From: Cognaticolwellia beringensis
Lineage (GTDB): Bacteria; Pseudomonadota; Gammaproteobacteria; Enterobacterales; Alteromonadaceae
Assembly: GCF_002076895.1 (NCBI RefSeq)
Contig: NZ_CP020465.1
Coordinates: forward strand, 2,790,001 to 2,854,000
Reading direction: 5' to 3'
Length of the DNA: 64,000 nucleotides
How positions within the stretch are numbered: the first letter of the stretch is position 1; each line of letters opens with the position of its first letter. Positions 30,732 to 39,425 of the stretch are shown piece after piece. The notes below the pieces were generated by a model. The model did not search any database and was not told the origin of the DNA. It saw only the letters and a list, made by a program, of their open reading frames with translations. Position numbers and translations under genes: made by a program.

Positions 30732-31211
30732 ATGATGAAATTCAAAAAAAGCACAAGTTACTTTTTTGTTAAGTACGCTTATTTTCTCATTTTGATCTTA
30801 ATAGCTTACCTATCTTATTTTGTTTTTGAACATCCTGATATTCAGACGAATAAAAGCCACTATTTATACAAAATTATCGCCTATTATACGGCTCCTTTCA
30901 TTATCCCTTTATCTGTAATCTGTCCAGTTTATCTCTGGTTTAAGTATCGAAAATTAGAAGTGAATCTAGCCGATGGCGTGATTAAACTTAACAACAAATT
31001 TATAGATATCAGTATTGTGAAGGAAATATATATAAAATATGGGTCTATTACAGATTCATATGAATACACATTTTACGAAGTAGTTCCAATGGAGCACCGA
31101 AAACTTTTGGTTATCCCTATGTTTTTTGAAGCAGCTTCTCAAGATAATTTTGAAAAAGAGTTGAATGAATTCTGTATGAGAAATAAAGTAAAACTAACAA
31201 GCAATAAGTGA
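30732..31211 (+). CDS. small membrane protein, cargo between mazG copies A and B
   Basis: This 159-residue protein has two membrane helices (about 12-31 and 50-69) followed by a soluble beta-rich domain (about 75-155, LEVNLADGVIKLNNKFIDISIVKEIYIKYGS...), reminiscent of bacterial PH-like membrane-tethered domains. That fold is a guess. The ATG at 30732 follows AGGGA. It is 8 bp upstream of mazG copy B, so when first inserted it would have been co-transcribed with mazG. Function unknown; strong composition bias to Lys, Ile and Tyr. Confidence 0.7.
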   Translation: MMKFKKSTSYFFVKYAYFLILILIAYLSYFVFEHPDIQTNKSHYLYKIIAYYTAPFIIPLSVICPVYLWFKYRKLEVNLADGVIKLNNKFIDISIVKEIYIKYGSITDSYEYTFYEVVPMEHRKLLVIPMFFEAASQDNFEKELNEFCMRNKVKLTSNK

Positions 31212-31219
31212 ATTTAAAA

Positions 31220-31381
31220 ATGTTAAATGAAACCCCTTCAATAGAAAAACTTCGTTGGATCATGTCTGAGTTGCGTAACCCTGAAACCGGTTGCCCTTGG
31301 GACTTAAAGCAAACCTTTACCTCTATCATTCCTCACACTATCGAAGAGGAATGCAAAGTTTCACGGGTAATAAGTTTGTAA
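31220..31381 (+). pseudogene. mazG 5' fragment, copy B (53-codon open frame)
   Basis: It starts with ATG and reads MLNETPSIEKLRWIMSELR, then NPETGCPWDLKQTFTSIIPH, nearly identical to intact mazG. At the position where mazG continues with AYEVVDAIE the sequence switches to ECKVSRVISL and a stop. The switch point and the following TCACGG match copy A, not mazG. It is better preserved than copy A, consistent with later inactivation. A truncated 53-residue peptide could still be made. Confidence 0.85.
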
Positions 31382-31414
31382 CTTTATAAATTAAAAATAA
31401 TGAAGGAGTCGTTA

Positions 31415-32746
31415 GTGAATACAGTGATAGTAATAGCCATAGTTGCGATAATTTTAATTGTTGTTTTAATTAGTAAGTCGTCGAAAAAAGATAAACCGAC
31501 CGTAGTTGTTGAATCTAAAGAAAAACCAGAACCCTCTGATATAGAACCACAAGCATCTAATTCAGATGAAAGTGATATCGACTACTTGAATTCATTTGTT
31601 GTAATTGACACTGAAACTACGGGTTTGTCTGAAGGCTATCAGATTATTGAAATTGCAGTAGTGGATATGAATGAAAATATCCTATTATCAGAAAGAATCA
31701 AACCAAGTATCGCCATTGAACGAAGTGCAACTAAGGTTCATGGCATTGCTGAAAGCGAATTGAGTAATGTTGAATCATTTAGTTCAATTACGGAAAAACT
31801 ATTACTGGCGATACAAGGCAGACGCATTGCAGGATACAACCTTCCATATGATACTGAAGCAATATATAACAGTGCAATCGCAAGCGATGCTAATATAAAA
31901 TTGGATAATGAAGCTTTGTGTGTAATGCAATATGCAAATACTACATTCAAATTGACCAAAAGCATGAAGCTAACAGAGCTATGCGAAGCATTTTCTATCA
32001 GTACCTCTAATGCACACTCAGCGTCATCTGATGCATTAATGACTGTAAAATTAATGAAGCAGTTATTTGAAATTGAAAATACCTTTAATGGTAATTATTT
32101 ACCTGAATTTGAAGAAATCAACCCACTGAATCTATCGTTATGTCAAGATGGTGATTCATTAACTGAATGGACTGCTTCTGATGGTAGGGTGATGTTGTTC
32201 TCACCTAGTTCTGTTGGTGGTTCAGGTAGAGTTGCACATCTATCCGAGACAACCAAGAGTATGGTCACTGAAATTTATAAAGGTGATGGTGCTGTTGAGT
32301 ACATTGTAAATTATGAAAGTACTATTCCGACAATAGAAATAAAAACTTACTCCGAAGAAGAAGTTGAAAATATTGAAAATGAAAATCAACAACAATATAT
32401 TGATTCATTAAGAGCAGAGCTTCCTGTTGCTGGCGTAGTTCCTAAAAAAGGTAGTTTAAGATTAACACTGAAGAACAATATTTTATTGGAGCCATATATT
32501 ACTCAACATTTCGACATCAATGAGCAGTTATTCATTCAGCACCAATCCCTTGATAGTTTTCTGAGTGGTTCATTGTTATTGGATTTTTATGATGAAAGTG
32601 GCAAATTAGTGGCTCAACAGCATTTATCAAAACCATGGAAAAGAGTTGCTGGAATCATTACATCTGGTTATAAGGCAACAGTACAGATTGTAAATGCAAC
32701 TGAAAAAAACAATACTAAAGTGGATGTGATATTTGATAACGCTTAA
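31415..32746 (+). CDS. membrane-anchored DEDDh exonuclease with novel C-terminus
   Basis: The 443-residue product has one N-terminal membrane helix (about 3-20), a charged linker, then a DnaQ-like 3'-5' exonuclease domain (about 58-220). The catalytic set is complete: Asp65 and Glu67 (VIDTETTGL), Asp146 (YNLPYDTE), His201 and Asp206 (HSASSDAL). About 200 C-terminal residues contain no family I know. The GTG at 31415 has AAGGAG six bases upstream; the ATG at 31400 is possible. Its stop overlaps the start of intact mazG by 14 bp. A membrane-bound nuclease in an accessory slot could be a defence protein, but this is inference. Confidence 0.8.
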   Translation: MNTVIVIAIVAIILIVVLISKSSKKDKPTVVVESKEKPEPSDIEPQASNSDESDIDYLNSFVVIDTETTGLSEGYQIIEIAVVDMNENILLSERIKPSIAIERSATKVHGIAESELSNVESFSSITEKLLLAIQGRRIAGYNLPYDTEAIYNSAIASDANIKLDNEALCVMQYANTTFKLTKSMKLTELCEAFSISTSNAHSASSDALMTVKLMKQLFEIENTFNGNYLPEFEEINPLNLSLCQDGDSLTEWTASDGRVMLFSPSSVGGSGRVAHLSETTKSMVTEIYKGDGAVEYIVNYESTIPTIEIKTYSEEEVENIENENQQQYIDSLRAELPVAGVVPKKGSLRLTLKNNILLEPYITQHFDINEQLFIQHQSLDSFLSGSLLLDFYDESGKLVAQQHLSKPWKRVAGIITSGYKATVQIVNATEKNNTKVDVIFDNA

Positions 32747-33545
32747 TGATGAACCTTCAATAGAAAAACTCCGTTGGATAATGTCTGAGCTACGCAACCC
32801 TGAAACTGGCTGCCCTTGGGATTTAAAGCAAACGTTTGCTTCTATTATTCCTCATACTATTGAAGAGGCATACGAGGTAGTAGATGCGATTGAGCAAGAA
32901 GATTTTACTGAGTTGGAAAAAGAGCTGGGTGATTTACTGTTTCAAGTCGTGTTTTATAGCCAACTTGGCGCGGAAGAAAAGCGTTTTGATTTTGACAGCG
33001 TGTTGAGCGCGATTTGTGAAAAATTAATTCGCCGTCATCCACATGTTTTTGCCAGTAGTGATTTCCAATCTGACGTTGAAGTTAAAGCTAATTGGGAAAA
33101 TGAAAAAGTAAAGGAGCGTCAGCATAAAAACAATGACAGCAACTTAAGTGTTTTGGCTGATATTCCACGTAACTTGCCGGCATTGTCACAAGCCGCAAAA
33201 ATTCAGAAACGCTGCTCGCATGTCGGCTTTGATTGGCACAATATTGATGATGTTTTTGCTAAAGTTGAAGAAGAGGTTTTAGAAGTTAAAGCAGAATTAC
33301 ATCGTGACGATAGCGCATTAGCGGAAGAGTTAGGTGATTTGATGTTTGCAGTGGTTAACTTATGTCGACACGCTAAGCAAGATCCTGAAGCGTTGTTGCG
33401 CCAAGCGAACAATAAATTTACCAAAAGGTTTCATGGTGTTGAAGCACAAGTGAATAAGACCGATAAAAGCTTTGAGCAACACTCTTTAGACGAACTTGAA
33501 TCCTTTTGGCAACAAGTGAAAATTTCTGAAAAATCCAAATATTAA
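32733..33545 (+). CDS. mazG: nucleoside triphosphate pyrophosphohydrolase MazG (intact copy C)
   Basis: The 270-residue protein has two MazG domains: GCPWDLKQTFASIIPHTIEEAYEVVDAIE...ELGDLLFQVVFYSQLGAEE, then the second with KVEEEVLEVKAELHRDDSALAEELGDLMFAVVNLCRH. The EExxE...ExxD metal sites are present in both. It hydrolyses NTPs to NMP and pyrophosphate and in E. coli lowers ppGpp signalling, in keeping with its place after relA. The codon aligned with the ATG of copies A and B is ACG here (32739). Translation must start at TTG 32733, at ACG, or by coupling to the exonuclease gene. Confidence 0.95.
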   Translation: MITLNDEPSIEKLRWIMSELRNPETGCPWDLKQTFASIIPHTIEEAYEVVDAIEQEDFTELEKELGDLLFQVVFYSQLGAEEKRFDFDSVLSAICEKLIRRHPHVFASSDFQSDVEVKANWENEKVKERQHKNNDSNLSVLADIPRNLPALSQAAKIQKRCSHVGFDWHNIDDVFAKVEEEVLEVKAELHRDDSALAEELGDLMFAVVNLCRHAKQDPEALLRQANNKFTKRFHGVEAQVNKTDKSFEQHSLDELESFWQQVKISEKSKY

Positions 33546-33589
33546 TCTAAATATTAATAAAATTTATTAAATAGCACCGTGAGGTAAAA

Positions 33590-34390
33590 ATGAGTTCTCT
33601 ACCTAAATTAGTCGACAGCAAAATAACGCTCAGTAATAAAGTGGTTGCCTTGACGTTTAATCGCCATGACGTCCGAAATGCATTAACGGGCACGGCAATA
33701 GCCGATGATATTGTGAATACAGTTGAATGGATTAATCGTACACCTGAAATTGCGGTGTTGATTATAACCGGTGATGGTTCGGCATTTTCTTCTGGCGGAA
33801 ATATCAAAGACATGGCAGATCGCGCGGGTGATTTTGCCGGTGATGTGCAAACCCTAGAAAGACGTTATCGAGAAGGGATTCAGCGTATACCGTTAGCCTT
33901 GCACAAATTAGAAGTACCCGTGATTGCCGCAGTGAATGGCCCTGCAATAGGCGCAGGTTTTGATATTGCCAATATGTGCGATATAAGAATAGCCTCGACA
34001 AAAGCTAAGTTTGGCGAAACCTTTGTTAACTTAGGGATTATTCCTGGCGATGGCGGCGCATGGTTTATGCAGCGGTTAATAGGTTATCAAAAAGCGGCCG
34101 AGTTAACTTTTACCGGTCGTGTAATCAATGCGTCAGAGGCAAAAGAAATCGGTGTCGTATTGGATGTTGTTGAGCCTGAAAATTTAATCGCAAGAGTGAA
34201 CGAGCTTGCCAACGAAATAGCGGCTAAGCCTGTGGCTTCACTGCGCTTAACAAAACGTTTAATGAAGTTAGCCCAAAGAACTGAATTACCGGACTTTTTG
34301 GATATTTGTGCGGTTTTTCAGGGCATGTGCCATAACAACCCTGAGCATTTAACCGCGGTAAATACTATGATTGAAAAACTGGCGAAATAA
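33590..34390 (+). CDS. enoyl-CoA hydratase/isomerase family protein
   Basis: The 266-residue protein has the crotonase fold. The oxyanion-hole segments are SSGGNIKDM and NGPAIGAGFDIANMCDIRIAS. A catalytic-type glutamate lies in FGETFVNLGIIPGDGG; the second acidic position is an Asp. Such proteins act on acyl-CoA thioesters in beta-oxidation or branched pathways; the substrate cannot be read from sequence. It starts 45 bp after mazG and may be transcribed with it. The ATG follows GTGAGG. Confidence 0.85.
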   Translation: MSSLPKLVDSKITLSNKVVALTFNRHDVRNALTGTAIADDIVNTVEWINRTPEIAVLIITGDGSAFSSGGNIKDMADRAGDFAGDVQTLERRYREGIQRIPLALHKLEVPVIAAVNGPAIGAGFDIANMCDIRIASTKAKFGETFVNLGIIPGDGGAWFMQRLIGYQKAAELTFTGRVINASEAKEIGVVLDVVEPENLIARVNELANEIAAKPVASLRLTKRLMKLAQRTELPDFLDICAVFQGMCHNNPEHLTAVNTMIEKLAK

Positions 34391-34548
34391 AAAACATCCG
34401 CTGGTAATAATCAATACAAATTTAAGTTTAATATGGGTTAATCCGTCAGTTAACCCACCGTAAATTTTAGCGCTACTACTAGGTTTTTATACCCGATATT
34501 TTCCTTAGCGTTTAATCCAACCTCTGCGAATGAATACATTTAACGACA

Positions 34549-35568
34549 TTAGCTACTTTTGGTTAATGTCCGTTTCAACTCTTGAATAAAGTTATCTATA
34601 TCCGATTGATTAATATCTAAATGAGTGACTAGGCGCATAGGATTGCCAGCAGATAACAATATACCTTGGTGCTTAAGTTGTTCCACTAAGTCTGCCATAT
34701 CAATTTCTTCAGTGAATGTCGCGAATACCATATTGGTTTCAACTTGGGCTACGTTTACCGAAATGTTATCTAGCTGATTTAAAGCATGGGCTAAATATTT
34801 GGCATTGTCATGATCTTGTTGTATTTTTTCTGGGTTTTGTTCCAGTGCTATTTTTGCTGCTGCGGCAATAATTCCGGCTTGTCGCATACCACCACCGACC
34901 ATTTTCCGCCAACGCTTAGCACTTTTTATTAGCGCTTCTGAGCCCAATAATATTGAACCTATCGGCGCACCAAGTCCTTTTGATAAGCAAATAGACATCG
35001 AATCTACGTGTTGGCAAATCTCAGTAATATCGACATTTAATGCACAGGCCGCATTGTAGACTCGTGCTCCGTCTAAATGTAATGCTAGGTTGTTTCGCTG
35101 TGTAAATTTACGTGCTTGTGCCATATATTCCAGCGAAAGCACTTTGCCGTTAATGGTGTTTTCAATACTCAGTAATGTCGTGCGAGCAAAGTGTGAGTCA
35201 TCAGGCTTGATGGCGGCAGCCAGTTTTTTGAAACATAACGTACCATCTTTTTCATTATCGATCGGCTGAGGCTGAATGGAGCCTAATACAGCCGCGCCGC
35301 CACCTTCAAATTTATAGTTATGGGCTTGTTGACCACAAAGGTATTCATCTCCTCGTTGGCAATGTGCCATCAGTGCTAATAAATTCGCTTGGGTGCCCGA
35401 ACTGCAAAACATGGCATTAGCAAAACCGTGTCGTTTTGCTGCCCAAGATTCGAGTTCGTTGACTGTTGGGTCGTCGCCATAAACATCGTCACCGACTTCG
35501 GCATTTGCCATCGCATTGCGCATAGTTTTACTGGGACGAGTTACGGTATCTGAGCGAAAATCAATCAT
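34549..35568 (-). CDS. ltaE: low-specificity L-threonine aldolase
   Basis: A fold-type I PLP enzyme of 339 residues. It begins MIDFRSDTVTRPSKTMRNAM and has the YGDDPTVNELE substrate region, the HLDGARVYNA motif and the PLP lysine in SICLSKGLGAPIGS. It cleaves L-threonine or allo-threonine to glycine and acetaldehyde. ATG 35568 is preceded by AAGG and fits the conserved N-terminus better than the TTG two codons upstream. It stands alone, downstream of the YebC-like gene's terminator. Confidence 0.93.
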   Translation of the reverse strand: MIDFRSDTVTRPSKTMRNAMANAEVGDDVYGDDPTVNELESWAAKRHGFANAMFCSSGTQANLLALMAHCQRGDEYLCGQQAHNYKFEGGGAAVLGSIQPQPIDNEKDGTLCFKKLAAAIKPDDSHFARTTLLSIENTINGKVLSLEYMAQARKFTQRNNLALHLDGARVYNAACALNVDITEICQHVDSMSICLSKGLGAPIGSILLGSEALIKSAKRWRKMVGGGMRQAGIIAAAAKIALEQNPEKIQQDHDNAKYLAHALNQLDNISVNVAQVETNMVFATFTEEIDMADLVEQLKHQGILLSAGNPMRLVTHLDINQSDIDNFIQELKRTLTKSS

Positions 35569-35671
35569 GGTCAACCTTTCTAATTAACTTGGAATAAACA
35601 AATTTTTAATAGCATGAAAACACCATTACTTCAAACTCATGTGGTCATGGAGAAACCTTCATCCTGAATAT

Positions 35672-35697
35672 AAAAAAGGCATCCAATAAGATGCCTT
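35672..35697 (-). terminator. rho-independent terminator of the YebC-like gene
   Basis: Read on the minus strand, AAGGCATC and GATGCCTT form an 8-bp stem with a 5-nt loop, followed by TTTTAT. It begins 24 bp after the stop at 35722. Confidence 0.85.
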
Positions 35698-35721
35698 AAA
35701 TTCATAAGTGTTTAATGAGTA

Positions 35722-36453
35722 TTATTCTTCTTCAGGTAGTTCTGCGTTGTGATAAATATTTTGCACGTCATCACAATCTTCTAGCATATTGATGAATTTT
35801 TCGAAATTAGCTAAGTCATCTTCACCAGAAATTTCAGTATAGGTTTGTGGAACCCACGTAATTTCTTCAACTTCTAGTTCAACATCAGCCATGTTTTCGG
35901 CAAATTCGGTTTTAAGCTTAAAAAATTCAGTATGAGGGGCATAAACCGTAATAATACCGTCTTCAAGCTCAACATCAGTTACATCGATGTCAGCCATCAT
36001 TAAATTCTCTAATACCGTTTCATCGTCTTCACCTTTGAAAGCAAATACGGCTTGATGATCAAACATGTGTGAAACTGTGCCTGATGAACCAATTTTTGAA
36101 TAAGTTTTAGTAAAACATTGGCGAACATCTTTAATCGTACGATTACCGTTATCAGTTAAACAGTCAATAATTACCATGCAGTTACCAGGGCCAAAGCCTT
36201 CGTAGCGTGATTCTACGTAATCTTCACCGCCGACGCCTGTAGCTTTTTCTAATGCTTTTTCAATAACATGTGTAGGAACTTGGTCTTTTTTTGCTTTTTC
36301 AATAGTGCGGCGCAAAGAAAGGTTGCCATCGGGGTCAACACCGCCATTTTTTGCTAGTACATAAATTTCTTTACCGTACTTTGAATAAACTTTAGTTTTT
36401 TGGCCCGCAGTTTTAGCCATTGATAACTTACGGTTTTGGTATGCTCTGCCCAT
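35722..36453 (-). CDS. YebC/PmpR family protein, YeeN-like
   Basis: The 243-residue protein has the YebC/TACO1 three-domain pattern: an N-terminal part starting [38 protein letters not shown], the signature [29 protein letters not shown], and an acidic C-terminus (LPEEE). The N-terminus lacks the canonical GHSKWANI of YebC and is closer to YeeN. Family members were described as transcription regulators and more recently as factors that relieve ribosome stalling at proline stretches. Which role applies here is not visible. Confidence 0.88.
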   Translation of the reverse strand: MGRAYQNRKLSMAKTAGQKTKVYSKYGKEIYVLAKNGGVDPDGNLSLRRTIEKAKKDQVPTHVIEKALEKATGVGGEDYVESRYEGFGPGNCMVIIDCLTDNGNRTIKDVRQCFTKTYSKIGSSGTVSHMFDHQAVFAFKGEDDETVLENLMMADIDVTDVELEDGIITVYAPHTEFFKLKTEFAENMADVELEVEEITWVPQTYTEISGEDDLANFEKFINMLEDCDDVQNIYHNAELPEEE

Positions 36454-36665
36454 CTGAATACGTCTCGTTGCTGATAATTAAAATTTCTATGCGCTAGATT
36501 CTAACGGGTAGCGCCGGCTATTTCTAGTACTTAGCCCATTTGAGCTTTCAAAATGTAAAAAAGCGTGCAAATATCTACCATAATTAAAGCAGTGATTTGC
36601 TAAAAATATTTCCAGTTTAGCTATTAGTCATTGTTTAATGGAATAGTGTTTAATGGAGTGGTGAG

Positions 36666-37322
36666 TTGAATATAATTTTTGTCGCTGATATCTTTGGCTT
36701 AACTGATGAGTTTGAACACTTCTGCCAGCAAGCTATAACGCATGTTAAACAATTACTGTCAGAAGCGGATTCGCTTGCTGTTGAATGGCATATGATTGGC
36801 CCTTATCATAAACAACCTGCGTTATTTTCTTGTGAGCAAGATGCTTATCAATATTTTATTAAAAACGTTACTTTAGAAGGCTATGTTAAAAAGCTTGAAC
36901 AAAAACTGTTGGCAGTAACTGGCATTAAGCTATTGGTGGGTTTTAGTGTTGGCGGCAGTGCCATATGGCAGTTACATGGCCAACAAAGTAATACAGAGCA
37001 AAGTAGTACAGAGAAAAGTAGTGCAGAGAAAAGTACAACGGCTATTTGCTTTTATAGCAGCCAAATTCGTCATATGACCCAATTAACCCCCCACATACCT
37101 ATCACGATGATTTTACCTCGCGCAGAACAACATTTTTCAATAGAGGACCTGCGAGTCGAGTTAGGAAAAAAATCAACAGTAACAATAGAGCAAAGCGAAT
37201 ACTTACACGGCTTTATGAATAAATTATCAGTTAACTATCATCCATTTGCTTACCAATACTATACCAAAAGACTTGCTGAACTTTTGGCCAGTAATATTCA
37301 CACTAACGTTAATGATAAATAG
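36666..37322 (+). CDS. alpha/beta hydrolase, dienelactone-hydrolase-like
   Basis: This 218-residue protein has a nucleophile elbow GFSVGG at about residues 96-101 and a likely catalytic His in YLHGFMN near residue 179. It starts at TTG 36666 with GGAG upstream, so translation may be weak. Residues 107-124 (QSNTEQSSTEKSSAEKST) come from a 15-bp tandem repeat and form a Ser/Glu/Lys linker not expected in the family. Substrate unknown. Its end overlaps the end of glsA by 14 bp, tail to tail. Confidence 0.7.
   Translation: MNIIFVADIFGLTDEFEHFCQQAITHVKQLLSEADSLAVEWHMIGPYHKQPALFSCEQDAYQYFIKNVTLEGYVKKLEQKLLAVTGIKLLVGFSVGGSAIWQLHGQQSNTEQSSTEKSSAEKSTTAICFYSSQIRHMTQLTPHIPITMILPRAEQHFSIEDLRVELGKKSTVTIEQSEYLHGFMNKLSVNYHPFAYQYYTKRLAELLASNIHTNVNDK
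36985..37035 (+). repeat. 15-bp in-frame tandem repeat inside the hydrolase gene
   Basis: Three full copies of AAAGTAGTACAGAGA-like units and a partial fourth are in frame and encode repeated SSTEK/SSAEK units. Copy number could change length without a frameshift. Confidence 0.75.
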
Positions 37323-38241
37323 ATAAACCCAACTCCTCGGCTAGGCAAGCCACTAAGTTTGTGCCAATGACTGAGTTACCAAAAGAGTTTAAAGGCGGGC
37401 TCCAAGTACAAATTACGCCGTAGTTAGGCACAATCGCAATAACACCACCACCAACGCCACTTTTAGCAGGTAAACCAATCGAAAAAGCAAACTGTCCTGA
37501 CTGATCATACATGCCACTGGTTGATAATATTGCGTTAACGCGGTGAGCATCTCTTGGCGAACAAATTATTTTTTTAGTTCTCGGGTCAACACCTTTATTC
37601 GCTAGGAACAATAAACTTGTCGCTAATTGTTCGCAACTCATTGCAACAGCGCATTGAGTAAAGTAATGGCTCAACACATCGGGTATTTCCGCCTGTATAT
37701 TGCCAAAACTTTTCATTAAATACGCTAATGCAGCATTACGATTACCATGTGCTAATTCTGACTGGTAAACATGATTATCGATAAATACTGAGTCATCATG
37801 AGCTAGCTTGCGCATAAAGCTTAAAAAAGCTAATTTACTAGAAGAAAAGTGGCTAACTAGTACGTCAGCCACCAACAATGCACCAGCATTTATCACTGGA
37901 TTTCTAGGAATACCCTTTTCCCACTCTAATTGAATAATAGAATTAAAGGGTTGCCCAGATGGCTCCATATTTACTCTATCCCACAATTCATCTCCGATTC
38001 GCTTCATTGCCATTACCAAACCAAAGACTTTCGAAATACTTTGAATGGAGAAGGCTTCTTGATAGTCGCCAGCGCCAACACATTTACCGTCTATAGTGGT
38101 AACACATACCCCCATTTTTTTTGCACTAACTTCAGCTAAGGCTGGAATATAGTCGGCTACTTTTCCTTGAGTATAAAGGCTTTGCTGCGATGCCAGTAAG
38201 GCTTGCAATTTAACTTGTAAGTTAGAAATGTCTTTTATCAT
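37309..38241 (-). CDS. glsA: glutaminase
   Basis: The 310-residue protein belongs to the serine-dependent beta-lactamase-like glutaminases. The SxxK pair is Ser68 and Lys71 in IQSISKVFG. Other conserved parts are PFNSIIQLEWEKGIPRNPVINAGALLV and SGVGGGVIAIVPNYGVICTWSPPLN. It hydrolyses glutamine to glutamate and ammonia. It is about the usual length for the family and is a single gene convergent with the hydrolase. Confidence 0.95.
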   Translation of the reverse strand: MIKDISNLQVKLQALLASQQSLYTQGKVADYIPALAEVSAKKMGVCVTTIDGKCVGAGDYQEAFSIQSISKVFGLVMAMKRIGDELWDRVNMEPSGQPFNSIIQLEWEKGIPRNPVINAGALLVADVLVSHFSSSKLAFLSFMRKLAHDDSVFIDNHVYQSELAHGNRNAALAYLMKSFGNIQAEIPDVLSHYFTQCAVAMSCEQLATSLLFLANKGVDPRTKKIICSPRDAHRVNAILSTSGMYDQSGQFAFSIGLPAKSGVGGGVIAIVPNYGVICTWSPPLNSFGNSVIGTNLVACLAEELGLSIYH

Positions 38242-38686
38242 ATAGCGGACTTTTTTATCATTTTGATTACGGAAATAAAGTATGGGAGGCGTACATTATG
38301 CACATAAAGTCATATATGCCTAGCCCTTTGTCAGCGTAGATATATTGGGGGAGGGAATTTTTTAGTATGCTGTATTTTTATGCTATGGAAGTTTCGATAT
38401 TAAAATAATTAGAGAGTTGATTTTATTTGATTTTGGTTGATTACAACGTCAGCTAAGTCATGTTCTTACGACATTTTATTTAGCTGCGTTGTATGGGTGA
38501 ATTGACATTATTCATTAAACTACGGATGCGTTGATAAGCTATCGTAATGAGTAATGTTGCTTTTTTATTCAATGTCCCACTGACTAATTGATATATGCTT
38601 AATTTCAATTATAAGCTGCATTGTTGAGCTGATGGCATGAATAAGATTAAAGATCATTTTAGGCTCCTAGTATGAATTGTAAGGAA
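38242..38686. other. intergenic region with an imperfect inverted repeat
   Basis: This 445-bp gap holds the glsA promoter region and the 3' flank of the TPR-like gene. The only structure I see is CAACG-t-CAGCTAA near 38444 matched by TTAGCTG-CGTTG ending at 38491, with about 22 bp between the arms. No ORF or RNA gene is evident. Confidence 0.5.
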
Positions 38687-39202
38687 TTAATCAGATAACT
38701 CTGATGTGCTCTCTACTTGCTGTATAGGTAACAGTCTTTTAAATTTTTGTAAGTTACCCGATGTGATTGGATTTTTGTCCATTTCAACGGCAAATTCAAA
38801 ATCTTTTAAAGCAGCCGTTATCTGGTTTTTTCTATAACGAGCGACACCACGGTTACTGTAATTTAAAGCTGTTAAATACTTAACTCTATTACTCTTATGT
38901 TCTACAGACTCTAAACTAGTAATAGCTTCAGTACAGACTGTTTCAGTCTTATCGCTATGTTTAGATTTAGATTGCAAATATGCAACGCACAAGTTCATTT
39001 TATTAGCATAAAAATCTTGATTTTTTTTGTTAGCGGTTAACTTCTTTATGCCAGACTCAACTTTACCTTCTGTAAGGTCTGACGTACCGATGGCACCTTT
39101 TACTATCGCTACTTGAAATATTTCATCATTGGCGAAAGTGGTATGAGTGGCACTTAATAACAAAGTGGCTAATAGGGTGTTTTTCAATGTAAGTTTCTTC
39201 AT
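38687..39202 (-). CDS. secreted TPR-like protein
   Basis: The product has about 171 residues with a signal peptide (MKKLTLKNTLLATLLLSATHTTFAND). The mature part is helical, with a C-terminal tetratricopeptide-like unit (TALNYSNRGVARYRKNQITAALKDFEFAVEMDKN). Two cysteines in the middle (CVAYLQ and VCTEAI) could form a disulphide in the periplasm. The start at 39202 fits the signal peptide; the ORF continues upstream without conserved sequence. Function unknown. Confidence 0.7.
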   Translation of the reverse strand: MKKLTLKNTLLATLLLSATHTTFANDEIFQVAIVKGAIGTSDLTEGKVESGIKKLTANKKNQDFYANKMNLCVAYLQSKSKHSDKTETVCTEAITSLESVEHKSNRVKYLTALNYSNRGVARYRKNQITAALKDFEFAVEMDKNPITSGNLQKFKRLLPIQQVESTSELSD

Positions 39203-39425
39203 CTTGTTTTCTCTATATTCGTTGCGCATCAAATTGATACAGGGCTAATATAAAGTGCTGTGTATTGACTGACAAACGATTAGAATACACCTATCAAGTG
39301 AATTTAATTCACTTGTACTTCAGTGCTTTAAAAGTACAAGTTCATCAATGTTGTTCTATTAAAAATTAACGGTTAATAACTGTGTGTTGAGCTATTTATG
39401 ATAAATAAAATTAGACATTAAATTT

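Noticed and set aside
30556..31381. mazG fragments as frameshifted parts of one mazG
   Set aside because: Copies A and B repeat the same first 44 codons that are also present in the intact gene, so they are duplicates and not pieces of one broken gene.
31220..31381. 53-codon mazG copy B as a functional antitoxin-like small protein
   Set aside because: It lacks the metal-binding residues of MazG and ends in unrelated sequence at the junction shared with decayed copy A. Remnant status is the simpler reading.
30732..32746. relA-mazG insert as the mazEF toxin-antitoxin locus known from E. coli
   Set aside because: Neither inserted gene resembles MazE or MazF in size or sequence.
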